DNA of 64,000 nt from Allium sativum (GCA_030737875.1 CM060922.1:307139456-307203455); one strand, 5' to 3'; positions 13,743 through 25,164 are shown, numbered from the stretch's first letter. Numbers and translations: made by a program. The notes: generated by a model from the letters alone, not told the origin.

Positions 13743-14065
13743 CATATAACCCCCCTATTTTCTCCCACTCTCCCAAAATCGTTTCAGAAGAAAAAAAAAA
13801 CCCGTCGCTGCCTCGATCCTCCGCCCGTACCCCTGTCGCACACCTCTCCTCGCGTCGGCCACCACCCATTCCGACCTTTCCCAAGCCGTCACCTCCCCTT
13901 GTAGCAGCGCCCCCCTTCTCCATTTCAAACCCTAGCTCGAATTAGCCCAAACCGCCACCTGAGCCCCCCTGTCGACTTCCACACCTCCGCCCCTCTTCTC
14001 CTTCCCCCGAGCGCCCACCCTCGAGCCGCCTCCCCTCCGACGAACTACGGAACCCCCCCCTCTCA
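13743..14065 (+). promoter_or_regulatory. Putative core promoter and CT-rich leader of the 5' LTR
   Basis: CATATAA at 13743-13749 is followed by about 310 bp of C-rich sequence. This layout resembles a plant core promoter with a pyrimidine-rich transcription start. The tract ends at a GTAAGT donor-like site (14066-14071). The same arrangement occurs in F, where the box is a canonical TATATAA. Proline-rich ORFs arise from the base composition and I do not call them genes. Promoter activity is inferred. Confidence 0.45.
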
Positions 14066-14554
14066 GTAAGTCTCTTTTTTTTATTATTTTATTTTATTTT
14101 ATTTTACTTTTACTTCCTTTTATGTAATTTGATTTCTTTTTGTTTTTTTTTATATAAACAGAAAGGAGTAGATTTTTAAAAATGAAAAAGAACCGATTTT
14201 TAAAAGGAGAAAGATCGTATTTTTATATTATAGGAGGGTTCAAATTATAATTTTTATATCAAAGAAAGATTAAAAATATGATTTTTATATAGTATAGATA
14301 ATAAAAATGCGATCTTTATATTATACAGGTAGTAAAGATTTTATCTTTATATATGTAGTGAAATAAAAATCTGATTTTTTTATTGGATATAATAAAGTAA
14401 AAATCTGATCTTTATATTAAAAGTAGAAATATAAAAGAAAAAAATATATAATGTTTATATAGAATGAAGCGTCAAAACTATATATGAAGAAATAAAAATA
14501 TGATTTTTATTTATTAGAAGGAAGCAATAAAAATATAATTTTTATTATGAACAG
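14066..14554 (+). repeat. A/T hairpin array, possible LTR intron
   Basis: Repeated near-palindromes of the type AAAAATCTGATTTTTAT occur roughly every 40 to 50 bp from about 14165 to 14550. The tract is bounded upstream by GTAAGT (14066) and downstream by TTTTTATTATGAACAG (ending 14554), which fits intron borders. Similar arrays occupy the same place in B and F, although the sequences between hairpins differ. Confidence 0.55.
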
Positions 14555-14639
14555 CAGGACAAAGATCTGCATTGGGATTTCAAGCAGATCCAGACGGTTC
14601 AACAGTTCAGAAGCAAAGCACGGCGGAGTGGAGCCCAAT
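14555..14639 (+). other. Conserved 85-nt block, candidate LTR-leader exon
   Basis: Preceded by GAACAG and followed by GTGAGA (14640-14645). The block contains GATTTCAAGCAGATCCAGAC and GGAGTGGAGCCCAAT. A related block of 81 to 85 nt with the same borders occurs at 24901-24985 (C 3' LTR), 31319-31239 (B, minus) and 58001-58084 (F). The flanking repeats are much less conserved. I infer an exon; no transcript evidence is available here. Confidence 0.45.
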
Positions 14640-14818
14640 GTGAGATTTCTGATTTAAAAGCAATATGGAAAACGACGACGTATAAATTATATAGTCGATG
14701 TATGAGTTATATAAGCGTTGTACATCTCTTGTATAAGCGTTGTATAAGTTGTACGTTCGATGTATAAGTTATATATGCGTTGTAAAAATTATATATGTGT
14801 TGAAATAAAAGTGAATTG

Positions 14819-14819
<1 letters not shown>

Positions 14820-14893
<74 letters not shown>
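14820..14893. repeat. (AT)n microsatellite, C 5' LTR
   Basis: A 74-bp AT run lying between a tract of GTTGTATAAG-like repeats and the conserved CGCCCCTCGTCCACAAACCA motif. The 3' LTR copy is 52 bp, so the tract has changed length since insertion. Confidence 0.95.
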
Positions 14894-14894
<1 letters not shown>

Positions 14895-17800
14895 GCCCCT
14901 CGTCCACAAACCATGGACGATATTTATTGATTGTGATTGGTGTGAAAATTGATTGATAGCGAATGATTGTTTGGGATTATTTGTGGTTGATATTGATTGA
15001 TTGAGGTTGAAAAATACCCATTTGTGGTTGAAAAATATTTGGTTGAAACCACATAGGATTAGTTTGTGGAAATGAAATTAATATATACATGCCGCCTGCG
15101 TGCGAACTAGATGCATGATCCCCATTGTCAAAAACCGCGAGGTTTTAAGGTAGAGCGAGGAGCCGTACTAGGGACGGTCCCGGTTTTAACTACCCTGCCG
15201 TTATGCTGCCGAAATTTTGAATTATATTCGTGTGTTTGAATTATTTTCATCTGTTTAAACTATATTTATTCATTGAATAGAAAACCTTCATGTGTTGAAT
15301 CGATATTCATTCGTTGATTTGAAATTCATGTGTTGAATGGTATTCATATTTTGAAATAGATTGTTTGATAATAAAAATCACCTTTTATCGACTATATGAA
15401 CTGTGTAAAATAATCTCGTTTTGAAAGAAATTGTTTTATAAGAAAAATCCTATTTTTATCACCAATATGAAATATATAAAATAATAGTGTTTTGAAATGA
15501 GTTGTTTTACAATAAAAATCACATTTTTATTATATGCATGAATCGTTGAAATGTGAAGTGTTAAAAATAGCCACTTGTTCAAATACATATATATGAGTTG
15601 AAATATTCATTAATTAGCTAATGATATGATTTGTACCTATGTATGTAACATTAGAATGAATGGTGTTTTTAAACCAAATAGAAATCAAATATGAAGTTGA
15701 ATAGAAAATGATAAATGATAAGAACTATATATACGTACATGCATATTCATTGAACAGGTTATGGCAAAGGGGCTAGAGAAGAGGAATAAAATTTTGTGCC
15801 CGATAAATAGGTACACATTTACTGTTTTGTTTGGGTGATGATTTTATGAGCCTGTTGGCTAGCCGCTTGGCTTTTTCTTTTTCTTTTTGAGATTAGAAGG
15901 ACCGGGGAAGCTATTTGAGATTTCCCGATGCTCCCGGTGCAGGGGAGGTTATGGCGAAATTTTCCAAAATTTTAAGGCGTTAGTGAAATATTTGAAGTGA
16001 GAACGATATTGAAATCATTGAATGAACTATATTTATATAAATATAAATAAAATTAAAACGAAACGTAGTCGTGCAGTTCGCATTTTGAAACCATGATTTA
16101 AAACAACTATTGCGGGAAATCCGACCATTGGATTTTCCCGAAACCTCAACCGTCGGGTTCGCCTTGGAAATATCTTCCCAACGGCACCAACCTTGTAAAA
16201 ATCCAACAGTTGGATTGTCTGGAATGTTTAATTCAAATCTGATGAAAAATAGCGCCACAAGCGATTATATTTATATATATTTAAATATAATTATATATTT
16301 AATCGAATAACGACGCTGCAGTTCGTATTTTGAAATCGAAAATTCAAACGATTGTACCAGGAGATCCGACCATCGGATTTTCCCGAAACTAGAACCGTTG
16401 GATTCGTTTTGAAAAGACCTTCCTAATGATGTAAATTTTGTGAAGATCCAACGGTTAGATTTTCAGATATGTGTAAATCAATTCTGAAGAAAAACAGCGC
16501 CACGGCCGCATTATGGCCCGAAGCGTCGTTTTAAATGAATTGGCTATTTTAAAATAAATAAAAATAGCGATAAGTCGTTATAAAATATCATAAACGATAT
16601 GGGATGGAAATAAACTGAATTTGCTCGATTTATGTGGTATTTGATGGTTGAATGTGTTTGGTGTAAAAATTACATTAAAGAACAAAATTGCTGTTGTCGA
16701 ATGATTTAACCATTAAAGTAAATTGATTTGAAATTCTAAATGTACGTGAATTATTTGAGAAGGCCGAGTTAATTCTCATTTCAAATAATTGACCGACGAT
16801 TGATAATTGAGGATGAAGACGATGGTCGAAGACCGGAGATCTTCACCTCGTTTGGATGGTAACCGAGGTCCTGATTGGGAGGCATCCCGAAATATGGATA
16901 ATGAGTGGTGATCGTCCAGACGTACGTGGTGATCGAAGGGTTTGCGAGGTATTTAGTGCCTCCGGTTTCGTTCAGACCCAGAACGGACTTGTAAATAGAC
17001 GGTGTGTCTGACATTGGATTTTATTCTGTGTTGATTGATCTCTATTAAATATACATCTGTTTGGCGACGGAGAATTTATTCTTTTTCTTAACGCCCTTCT
17101 CTGAGACGCACGAGCTCAGAGGTTGTATATCGATGGACATCAGTCGCATGGCATGAATTGCCTGTGTGGCATGCTAAGATGCAGTGATCAGGACTTCTGT
17201 TGAAAAGCAAAGTCTTGTGGTGATGATCAAAGCACCGCCTGTGTGGCGTAGCTTTGTGTATAACGTGAATTCGCGAGCCTCACACCCCGGTATCAACCAA
17301 AAACGGGAGAAGGACCTCAGGGAGGGCATGCGTTTCTTTCTAGCTAGGGTGGTGTCAGTGACCTACCAGCCCTGACATTTATATACTTTTCACCTATGTG
17401 GTTGTTGCTGTTGCGAGGCGCCTCGGTTTGATCGGACGATCCGGGTCCGATGGAGTCATTCGTTGGCTCGTCGACGCCCCAAAGGGCAGGGAAACGTATT
17501 GTTTAGGTATAATAATCCACATCGGTGGACCGGCCCTGTCGCTCCAAGGATTGCCTGCGCGCTTGCCTGAGACACGGGCTAGAGCGTCTCGAATTCGGTA
17601 AGGACTATCTTTTGCCTTGGTTCATGACGGAAATCCAATTTCCAAATACGACATCGTGCGAATTTGATTGTATACCTCTATATGGCGACATAGTGGTATG
17701 GGGCATTAATGCCGTCTATGATTGATAGTTATGATTCAAATTGTTTTTGAAACATATAAACACTAGCAATAATATCAAATACCTTTGTTTTATTCGTATC

Positions 17801-18424
17801 AATCATATTTTGGCCATTATAAGGTAAAAACTCTATCCTCCGGTTTGCGTTGCATTGTGTGATGGGAACTGAGTCTTATAATAGCTTCATTTTTACAAAA
17901 AGCATAGCGATGTTTAAAAGAAAGATTTGTTTTAAAGCACTGGCAATCCAATGGAGTAAACCCGTTCCACGAAAGTGGCGTGGTCCTGTGATTAGCCAAA
18001 TTATATATATGTGTTGAGTAGATTTCTCATACCAGTCCCATGACTGACTCGTAGTTTGTTGCACTTTCAAACTCGGGTGCCCCTTTTTCTACACGGCCAG
18101 CCTTGTATTCAGGTTTAGCTGGTTCTTTCTGGATAGCTGGAGCTGAAGATGGATTCTATCATTTATCTCTTTTTATGATGTTCAGCTCCTATTGTACATA
18201 TTTTGTTTATTTCCGCTGTAGACTTTTATGTATAGTTGAACTGTATTTGTACTAAGTAAGATCCTGTATACTGTGTAACTCTGATAATTACTTTTATCCA
18301 GTGTATTCTATTGTTCATTATCTGGTGTATTTATTTAATTTTGTTCTGCTATTATCTGTTTCTGTGTTATATTCCAAAGATAACCCTTGTCTCCGTCTGA
18401 ACGGGATTTGGGGTCGTCTCAACG

Positions 18425-18436
18425 TGGTATCAGAGC
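18425..18436 (+). promoter_or_regulatory. Primer-binding site, initiator Met tRNA
   Basis: TGGTATCAGAGC, three bases after the LTR end. It is complementary to the 3' end of plant initiator methionine tRNA, the usual primer for minus-strand DNA synthesis in this group. Confidence 0.95.
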
Positions 18437-18675
18437 TTTGGTTAAGCTTAGTTTTGGAATATAACATTTGAACGAACTCGTCAGAAATAGAACCAGTAGT
18501 GTTCTAGGACGGGTAAATCTATACAGATAGGATCAGCAATATCCTAGTATGAGTAAAGCAGAATGAAATTACACCTCGATAGACACATTTACACTTGAAG
18601 TATTTGTCTCTATATTTTGAAATATCTTTTCTATGACCTGACACTTGATCTGCCATTTGCAGAAGTACTAGAAAA

Positions 18676-20778
18676 ATGAGTGTCAGAAGCAGAAGGAATG
18701 CAGAACCGGATATTGAGGCCTTATTAATCAAATATCGAAATATGGGTGGAATACCGTTCTCTGGTGAAGAATCTATTATGAAGACACAAGCTTGGATTCG
18801 TTCGGCTAAGAAAATCTTCGAAGCATTAAAGCTGAGGGATGACCAGAAAAGATTACTGGCCTCCTGGGCACTCAAAGATGAAGCTTTATTCTGGTGGGAT
18901 TCTGTTGTTAAGGATAATCCAGAAGCTGATATCACCTGGGAAAGATTCAAAGTGATTTTCTTAGAAAGATTTACTCCTCCCGAAGCAACCGAGAGATTAT
19001 GTGATGAATTTTCTTATTTGATACAAGGAGATATGACCATCCCAGAATATCATAAGAAATTCAACGAACTTGCTCACTTTGCTCCTCATCTGATTCAAGA
19101 TCCAAAGAGGAAGAATCTGATATTTATTCATGGACTTCAAAGAAAATATCAGAACAGTGTAATGAGGAATGTGAAGCTTCCTTTTTCTGAAATGATTTAT
19201 ATGGCTTATCAGTATGAAGATCTCCATAGGAAAGGCATGTTGCGAGATGAAGAAGAAGTCAGTTCTAGCGATAAGGTTGAATTAGAAACTGATCTTCCTG
19301 AGGCCAGTATCATGTCTGAGGTCAGTAAGGAACCCAAAGTCAATCGAAAAAGGGCCAAATCAGGAAAAGAACCGGTAACGACCACCGTATGCAACATCTG
19401 CCATCTGAAAGGGCATTTGTCGATAAACTGCGGGCCTTTAAAGAAGCAATTAAAAGGTGGACTTCGATCCAAAGAAGGATTTCAAGCGAATAGAAAATGC
19501 AATCTCTGCCATCAGTCCGGTCATATAAAGCGAGATTGCTGGCTGTTAAAAAGGGCCAAGGAAGCTCAGGTAAATGAAGTGGCCGAAGTGCCTGCATCTT
19601 CGTCTGATCAGGAAAGGGATGATGTTTTAGAGGGAACGCTTACTGTCAAAAACATCCCAGTCAAAGTACTGTTTGACACAGGCGCGTCCCGAAGCTTTAT
19701 TTCCAAGAGTGCAGCCAAGAAGCTGGATTTGAATTTGAGGAAGCTCAAGGAACCAATGACTGTCCAGAATCCGGTTGGGGGTTCAATTGATCTCAGTTGG
19801 ATTTGTGCAGTATCTGTCTCCTTTTCCTGCTATAAATTCCCTATTATCTCTATCATCATGAATTTTAATGAATTCGATCTTATTCTCGGATTGGATTGGC
19901 TGACCAAATATGAAGCTGAGGTTAAATGCGCCGAGAGAGTTGTTAAGGCAAAGGCACAATCAGGGAATTATATAACCATACCATGCGAAGGCCCGACTTC
20001 AAATAGAAAAGACTTCTGGGCAGCTTTGAATGTTTCCCCAGCCCAAATAGAAAATAACCCTGAAGTTGCAGAGAATATTCCGGACCTCATCAAAGATATT
20101 CATGTCGTCAAGAACTATGCGGATGTGTTCGAAGAAGTTGTTCGCTTACCTCCGCAGAGAGAAATAGATTTCAAGATTGCTTTAATTCCCAATGCAAGAC
20201 CGGTAGTTCACGCTATTCGAAGAATGTCCTTGAAAGAGAAGGAGGAATTAGACAATCAAACACGACAACTAGTATGGAAAGGTCTGATCAGGCCTAATTT
20301 CTCTGATTGGGGTGCAGCAGTGGTATTTGTCCCAAAATCTGACGGTACTCTACGTTTATGTGTGGATTATCGTGATCTGAACAAACAGACAATAAAGAAC
20401 AAATATCCATTGCCGCGGATTGATGATTTGTTGGATCGATTAAATGGAGCACAAGTATTTTCACGAATGGACCTAGCTACGGGCTTCCATCAACTTCGAA
20501 TAGCCGAAGAGTGTGTTCCAATGACAGCATTCAGAGGTCCCGACTTATTCTACGAGTGGCTAGTAATGTCGTTCGGCTTATGTAACGCTCCAGCTTACTT
20601 CGTCGATCTGATGAACAGAGTGTTCAGAGGGGTTTTGAATAAATTTGTTCTGGTTTTCATTGACGATATTCTAATCTTCTCTAAATCAAAGGCCGAACAT
20701 GAAAAACATTTGGAACAAGTGTTAGAAATTCTCAGAAAGAATGTGTTAAAAGCCAAGTTTTCCAAATGTATATTCTAG
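18676..20778 (+). pseudogene. Chromovirus Gag, protease and most of reverse transcriptase (polyprotein part 1)
   Basis: A 700-codon open segment starting at the first ATG after the leader. Residues 40-170 form a Ty3-type Gag domain (FWWDS and [14 protein letters not shown] motifs). Two intact CCHC zinc knuckles lie at residues 239-252 and 275-288. The aspartic protease active site is DTG at 334-336, with ILGLDWL further on. Reverse transcriptase spans about 490-700, with the metal-binding FIDD motif at 661-664. The segment ends in TAG at 20776-20778, at a position where the family usually has Trp in the 'KC.FW' motif, so a single G-to-A change explains it. The same frame continues at once. 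Gag and Pol share one frame, as is usual in Del/Tekay elements. The product would act in cytoplasmic virus-like particles. Confidence 0.93.
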
Positions 20779-22350
20779 CAAGATGAAGTGAAATTTCTGG
20801 GCCACGTCGTATCAAAAGAAGGAATTGTTGTGGATCCAAGCAAAATCACAGCTATTCAGAATTGGAAACAGCCCAGTACCCCCACTGAAGTCCTCAGTTT
20901 TCTCGGATTGGCTAGTTATTACCGGAAGTTCGTTAAAGACTTTTCAAAGATATCTGGTCATTTAACAAAGCTTACAAAGAAGCACTCTAAATTCAAATGG
21001 ACTCCAGAAAGTGAGGAGGCTTTTGAAGAGCTAAAGTTAAGATTGACGATAGCTCCAGTGTTAACCATCATCGATGGCAACCAGGATTTAAAAGTATGGA
21101 CTGATGCTTCTAGGGAAGGCCTTGGCGCAGTGTTAATGCAAAGAGGTCAAGTGATTGCTTATGCTAGCCGTCAACTGAAGCCGCACGAGAAAAACTATGT
21201 AACTCATGATCTTGAGTTATTGGCTATCATATTCTCTTTGAAAATCTGGAGACACTATCTTCTGGGCGAGAGATTTGAACTGTTTACAGATCACCGGTCG
21301 TTAAAGTATCTGTTCACTCAGAAGGACTTGAACTTGAGGCAGCAACGTTGGCTGGAGTTTCTTGCAGCATATGACTTTGAAATTATATATACTCCAGGAA
21401 AAGCCAATGTCGTGGCTGATGCGTTAAGCAGAAAGAATGTAATGATCGCCAGCTTTATTATCACGACATCCTTGATTGACAAAATATCTATTCTTCAGAA
21501 GGAGGATAACTTTATTAAGGATATGTTCAAAAGGATTCAAAAAGGCGAACCCTCGTGTTTTCAAATAGATAACGACGAGACCTTGAGGTTAAAAGGAAGG
21601 ATTTGTGTTCCTGACATTCCTGAGCTCAAAAGGGAAGTGTTAGACGAGTGTCAAAAGTCCAAGCTGAGTATCCATCCTGGTGTGGCCAAAATGTATAACG
21701 ATCTAAAAAGAACATTCTGGTGGAAGGCTATGAAGAGAGACGTTTCGATATATGTTAGTCGATGCCCTACTTGCCAGCTAGTCAAAAGTGACCAACAGAA
21801 ATTGGCTGGACTGTTACAACCACTAGAAGTTCCTGGTTGGAAGTGGGAACATATTTCTATGGATTTCATTGATGGTCTGGCCAAAACCAGAAAAGGAAAT
21901 GACAGTATTTGGGTGATCGTAGATCGCTTCACGAAGACCGCCCATTTCATACCTGTCAGATCAAACAGAACTGCTCAGAGTCTGGCGCAGATATACTTCA
22001 GGGAAATAGTTAGACTACATGGAGTGCCGCTCAGTATAGTCAGTGATAGAGATACAATATTCACTAGCAAATTCTGGGAAGCATTTCAAGTCGAGCTGGG
22101 AACGAAGTTAAACCTATGCACCGCTTATCATCCTCAGACAGACGGTCAGACTGAGAGGGTGAATCGCATTTTAGAAGATCTATTGCGGGCTTGTGTTCTA
22201 GATTTCGGTGGATCATGGGAAGACCATCTGCATTTGGCTGAATTCTCTTATAAAAACAGCTACCAGGCGAGTCTGACAATGTCGCCATTCGAAGCATTAT
22301 ATGGTAGACCGTGCCGATCTCCTGCTTGTTGGGTCGAGCCAGGAAATTGA
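20779..22350 (+). pseudogene. End of reverse transcriptase, RNase H and integrase (polyprotein part 2)
   Basis: Continues the frame of part 1 directly after the TAG. The RT connection starts with KFLGHVVS. RNase H shows the expected acidic residues: TDAS, a Glu in HDLELLA, TDHRSL and DALSR. The integrase zinc-binding region has HPG and CPTC, but the first His of HHCC is Gln (codon 21652-21654). The catalytic core is complete: Asp at 21862-21864, Asp at 22045-22047 and Glu at 22153-22155, giving D-X60-D-X35-E. A TGA at 22348-22350 ends the segment; the same frame continues beyond it. This stop is compatible with a C-to-T or G-to-A change in an Arg, Gln or Trp codon. Integrase would insert the cDNA into chromatin. 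Confidence 0.93.
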
Positions 22351-22917
22351 CTTGTGTTGGGTCCAGATATGATTCGAGAAGCCGCCGATAAAGTCAATTT
22401 TATTAAGAAGCGATTACTCGCCGCTCAAAGCCGACAAAAGAGCTATGCCGATAGAAGAAGAAGAGATATATCCTTTGAAGTTGGCGACTATGTATATTTG
22501 AGAGTATCGCCAATGAGAGGAGATATCCGGTTCGGTAAAACCGGAAAGTTAGCGCCCAAATTTATTGGTCCGTTTCCTATTCTGGAATGGATCGGAACGC
22601 TCGCTTATAGGGTCAAACTGCCTAATTGGTTGCCTGAAATTCATGATGTATTTCACATATCTCAACTTCGAAAGCACGTTCATGATCCAGACTTGATCGT
22701 GGAAGAAGCAGCTCAACATGACATTGAAATAACCCCAGAATTAGCTGTGAGAAGAGAGCCGCTAAAGATAATAGGCAAAGAAACCAAAGAGCTGAGGAAC
22801 AAGAAGGTTCACTTAGTCAAAGTGCAATGGAGTGGAGATCCGCGAGATTGTACTTGCGAAACTGAGGTGAGCATTCAGAAAGCTTACCCCAGATGCCGAG
22901 TAGATATCTCTGATTGA
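22351..22917 (+). pseudogene. Integrase C-terminus with chromodomain-like tail (polyprotein part 3)
   Basis: Third stretch of the same frame, ending at the natural TGA (22915-22917). It contains LGPDMI, then the GPF-type integrase C-terminal region (GKLAPKFIGPFPIL) and a DVFHISQLRKHV motif. The tail has LRNKKVHLVKVQW followed by a Glu-rich and YPR-containing end, matching the short chromodomain-like tail of Del/Tekay elements; such tails are thought to guide integration to heterochromatin. In many relatives an acidic-aromatic 'EATWE' follows the VLW motif; here it reads CTCETE, so this copy may be altered. The coding region ends about 240 bp before the polypurine tract. Confidence 0.88.
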
Positions 22918-23158
22918 CTCTGGTGCAAGGTACAATTACCCTACTTTGCATTACCATTTAATTCTCTATTCTATTGTTATTTTCTTCCCATGGATGTGCA
23001 CTATTTATTCTATACTCTGAATATTTTTTTTTTTAAGGAATATAGGATTTGATTAGTATATTTTTGGAAGGTTAAAAACAAATTGGTTTTTGTATTGTGG
23101 GATTGTAGAGTTATCAAACCACTTTCGACTTTGTTCCTTTTCGGGGACGAAAAGTTTT

Positions 23159-23170
23159 AAGTGGGGGAGA
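23159..23170 (+). promoter_or_regulatory. Polypurine tract of element C
   Basis: AAGTGGGGGAGA followed by one T and the TG of the 3' LTR. It primes plus-strand DNA synthesis. The same tract is found before the 3' LTR of element F (63958-63969). Confidence 0.92.
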
Positions 23171-23171
23171 T

Positions 23172-25164
23172 TGTAACAACCCGAAAATCTGGGCCAGTTT
23201 AAAATTTTTATTTTGGCAATTTCATCGAATTTTGAATATTTAAAATAGATTATTTTAAATAAAAACGACGAGAAATTTATTTTGAATAAAATTAAATCGT
23301 ATATTGATATAGATGGACGATAGAATATGAATATTTATTTATATTTATAAAAGGAATTGAAAATGGCGCAGTAGTTCGATAATTCGATTTCAAACTTCAG
23401 TTGAATGTACCGGGCGCAAAACAATCCGGATTTTAGTGAAACCAAAAATAATGGAATCTAATTGATAATATCTTTCCAACGAATCTGACAAATCGAAATT
23501 TGATAGCGGGAATCAAAAGATATGTCCAGTTGAAAATTCTGAATAGTCGCTATGAAATTCAGGCCCTTAAAAATGGACATTTTGCAAACGACCTCGGATT
23601 TCGACGAAACCACTTTTGTTGGATCTGGGATGTCAAGTTATTTCTAGGTTTCAAATTTCATAATTTTTCGAATCAATATGTGAGCGTGGCAAAGGAAAAC
23701 GCGTTTGACCGGTTTTGTTGATTTTAATCGACTAGAAATTGGCCATTTTTCAAACGGTCTCAGAATTCGACGAAACTAGTTTTGTTAGGACCGTATCGTC
23801 AATATGAAGCTAGAAAACATTTTTTTGCAGTTTATAGAGTTCGTATGTGACCCCGGTAATATGAAATGTACGTTTAAAGTTCAATATAGTGATTTAAATG
23901 TAAATTTGACGAAAACTGATTGTAACGATCGAATCAGCCTACGGGACATATCCCATTGTGTTCGGAATATGGGTAAAACACTAGGGACGACAGGCGGTGG
24001 GCCTCGTTTTGGGGTCGTATGAAAAAGTCAACTGTTGGAAATAAAATAATAATAAAATAATATTAATAACCTTTCATATAACCCCCCTATTTTCTCCCAC
24101 TCTCCCAAAAATCGTTTCAGAAGAAAAAAAACCCGTCGCTGCCTCGATCCTCCGCCCGTACCCCTGTCGCACACCTCCCCTTGCGTCGGCCACCACCCAT
24201 TCCGACCTTTCCCAAGCCGTCACCTCCCCCTGTAGCAGCGCCCCCTTCTCCATTTCAAACCCTAGCTCGAATTAGCCCAAACCGCCACCTGAGCCCCCCC
24301 CCCTGTCGACTTCCACACCTCCGCCCCTCTTCTCCTTCCCCCAAGCGCCCACCCTCGAGCCGCTTCCCCTCCGACGAACTGCGGAACCCCCCCTCTCAGA
24401 AAGTCTCTTTTTTTTATTATTTATTTTTTTATTTTATTTTTATTTTATTTTATTTTTACTTCCTTTTATGTAATTTGATTTCTTTTTGTTTTTTTTATAT
24501 AAACAGAAAGGAGTAGATTTTTAAAAATGAAAAAGAACCGATTTTTAAAAGGAGAAAGATCGTATTTTTATATTATAGGAGGGTTCAAATTATAATTTTT
24601 ATATCAAAGAAAGATTAAAAATATGATTTTTATATAGTATAGATAATAAAAATGCGATCTTTATATTATACAGGTAGTAAAGATTTTATCTTTATATATG
24701 TAGTGAAATAAAAATCTGATTTTTTTTATTGGATATAATAAAGTAAAAATCTGATCTTTATATTAAAAGTAGAAATATAAAAGAAAAAAATATATAATGT
24801 TTATATAGAATAAAGCGTCGAAACTATATATGAAGAAATAAAAATATGATTTTTATTTATTAGAAGGAAGCAATAAAAATATAATTTTTATTATGAACAG
24901 CGGGACAAAGAACTGCATTAGGATTTCAAGCAGATCCAGACGGTTCAACAGTTCAGAAGCAAAGAACGGCGGAGTGGAGCCCAATGTGAGATTTCTGATT
25001 TAAAAACAATATGGAAAACGACGATGTATAAATTATATAGTCGATGTATGAGTTATATAAGCGTTGTACATCTCTTGTATAAGCGTTGTATAAGTTGTAC
25101 GTTCGATGTATAAGTTATATATGCGTTGTAAAAATTATATATGTGTTGAAATAAAAGTGAATTG

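Larger units (their letters stand above)
12838..18421 (+). repeat. Element C 5' LTR, 5584 bp
   Basis: Starts TGTAACAACCCG and ends GGTCGTCTCA. U3 contains a two-copy repeat with a period near 167 bp (13241-13407 and 13408-13600), each built around TTCGACGAAAC. A TATA-like CATATAA at 13743-13749 precedes a CT-rich leader. Then come an A/T hairpin array, a conserved 85-nt block, an AT microsatellite and a GC-richer conserved block at 15085-15215 also found in E (49145-49285). A second two-copy repeat (16071-16313 and 16315-16520) has GGATTTTCCCGAAAC in each copy. The 3' third (16780-18420) matches A, B, D, E and F best. Confidence 0.95.

Noticed and set aside
14707..14907. ORFs with long Tyr-Ile repeats (also near 10112-10499, 25053-25455, 49268-49660)
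   Set aside because: They are translations of AT microsatellites inside LTRs and have no independent coding evidence.
17184..18070. Small ORFs repeated at 17184-18070 and 27516-28402
   Set aside because: They recur only because they lie in the two copies of the C LTR; frames break in the related LTRs A, B, E and F.
18676..22917. Endogenous plant pararetrovirus (caulimovirid) origin for the polyprotein
   Set aside because: A complete integrase, LTRs, target duplicates and a polypurine tract show an LTR retrotransposon; no movement protein region is seen.
24181..24516. Proline-rich ORFs in the C-rich LTR leaders (also 56654-56976, 32237-32470, 49897-50249)
   Set aside because: The frame is not conserved between the two C LTRs or between subfamilies, several overlap in different frames, and composition alone explains them.
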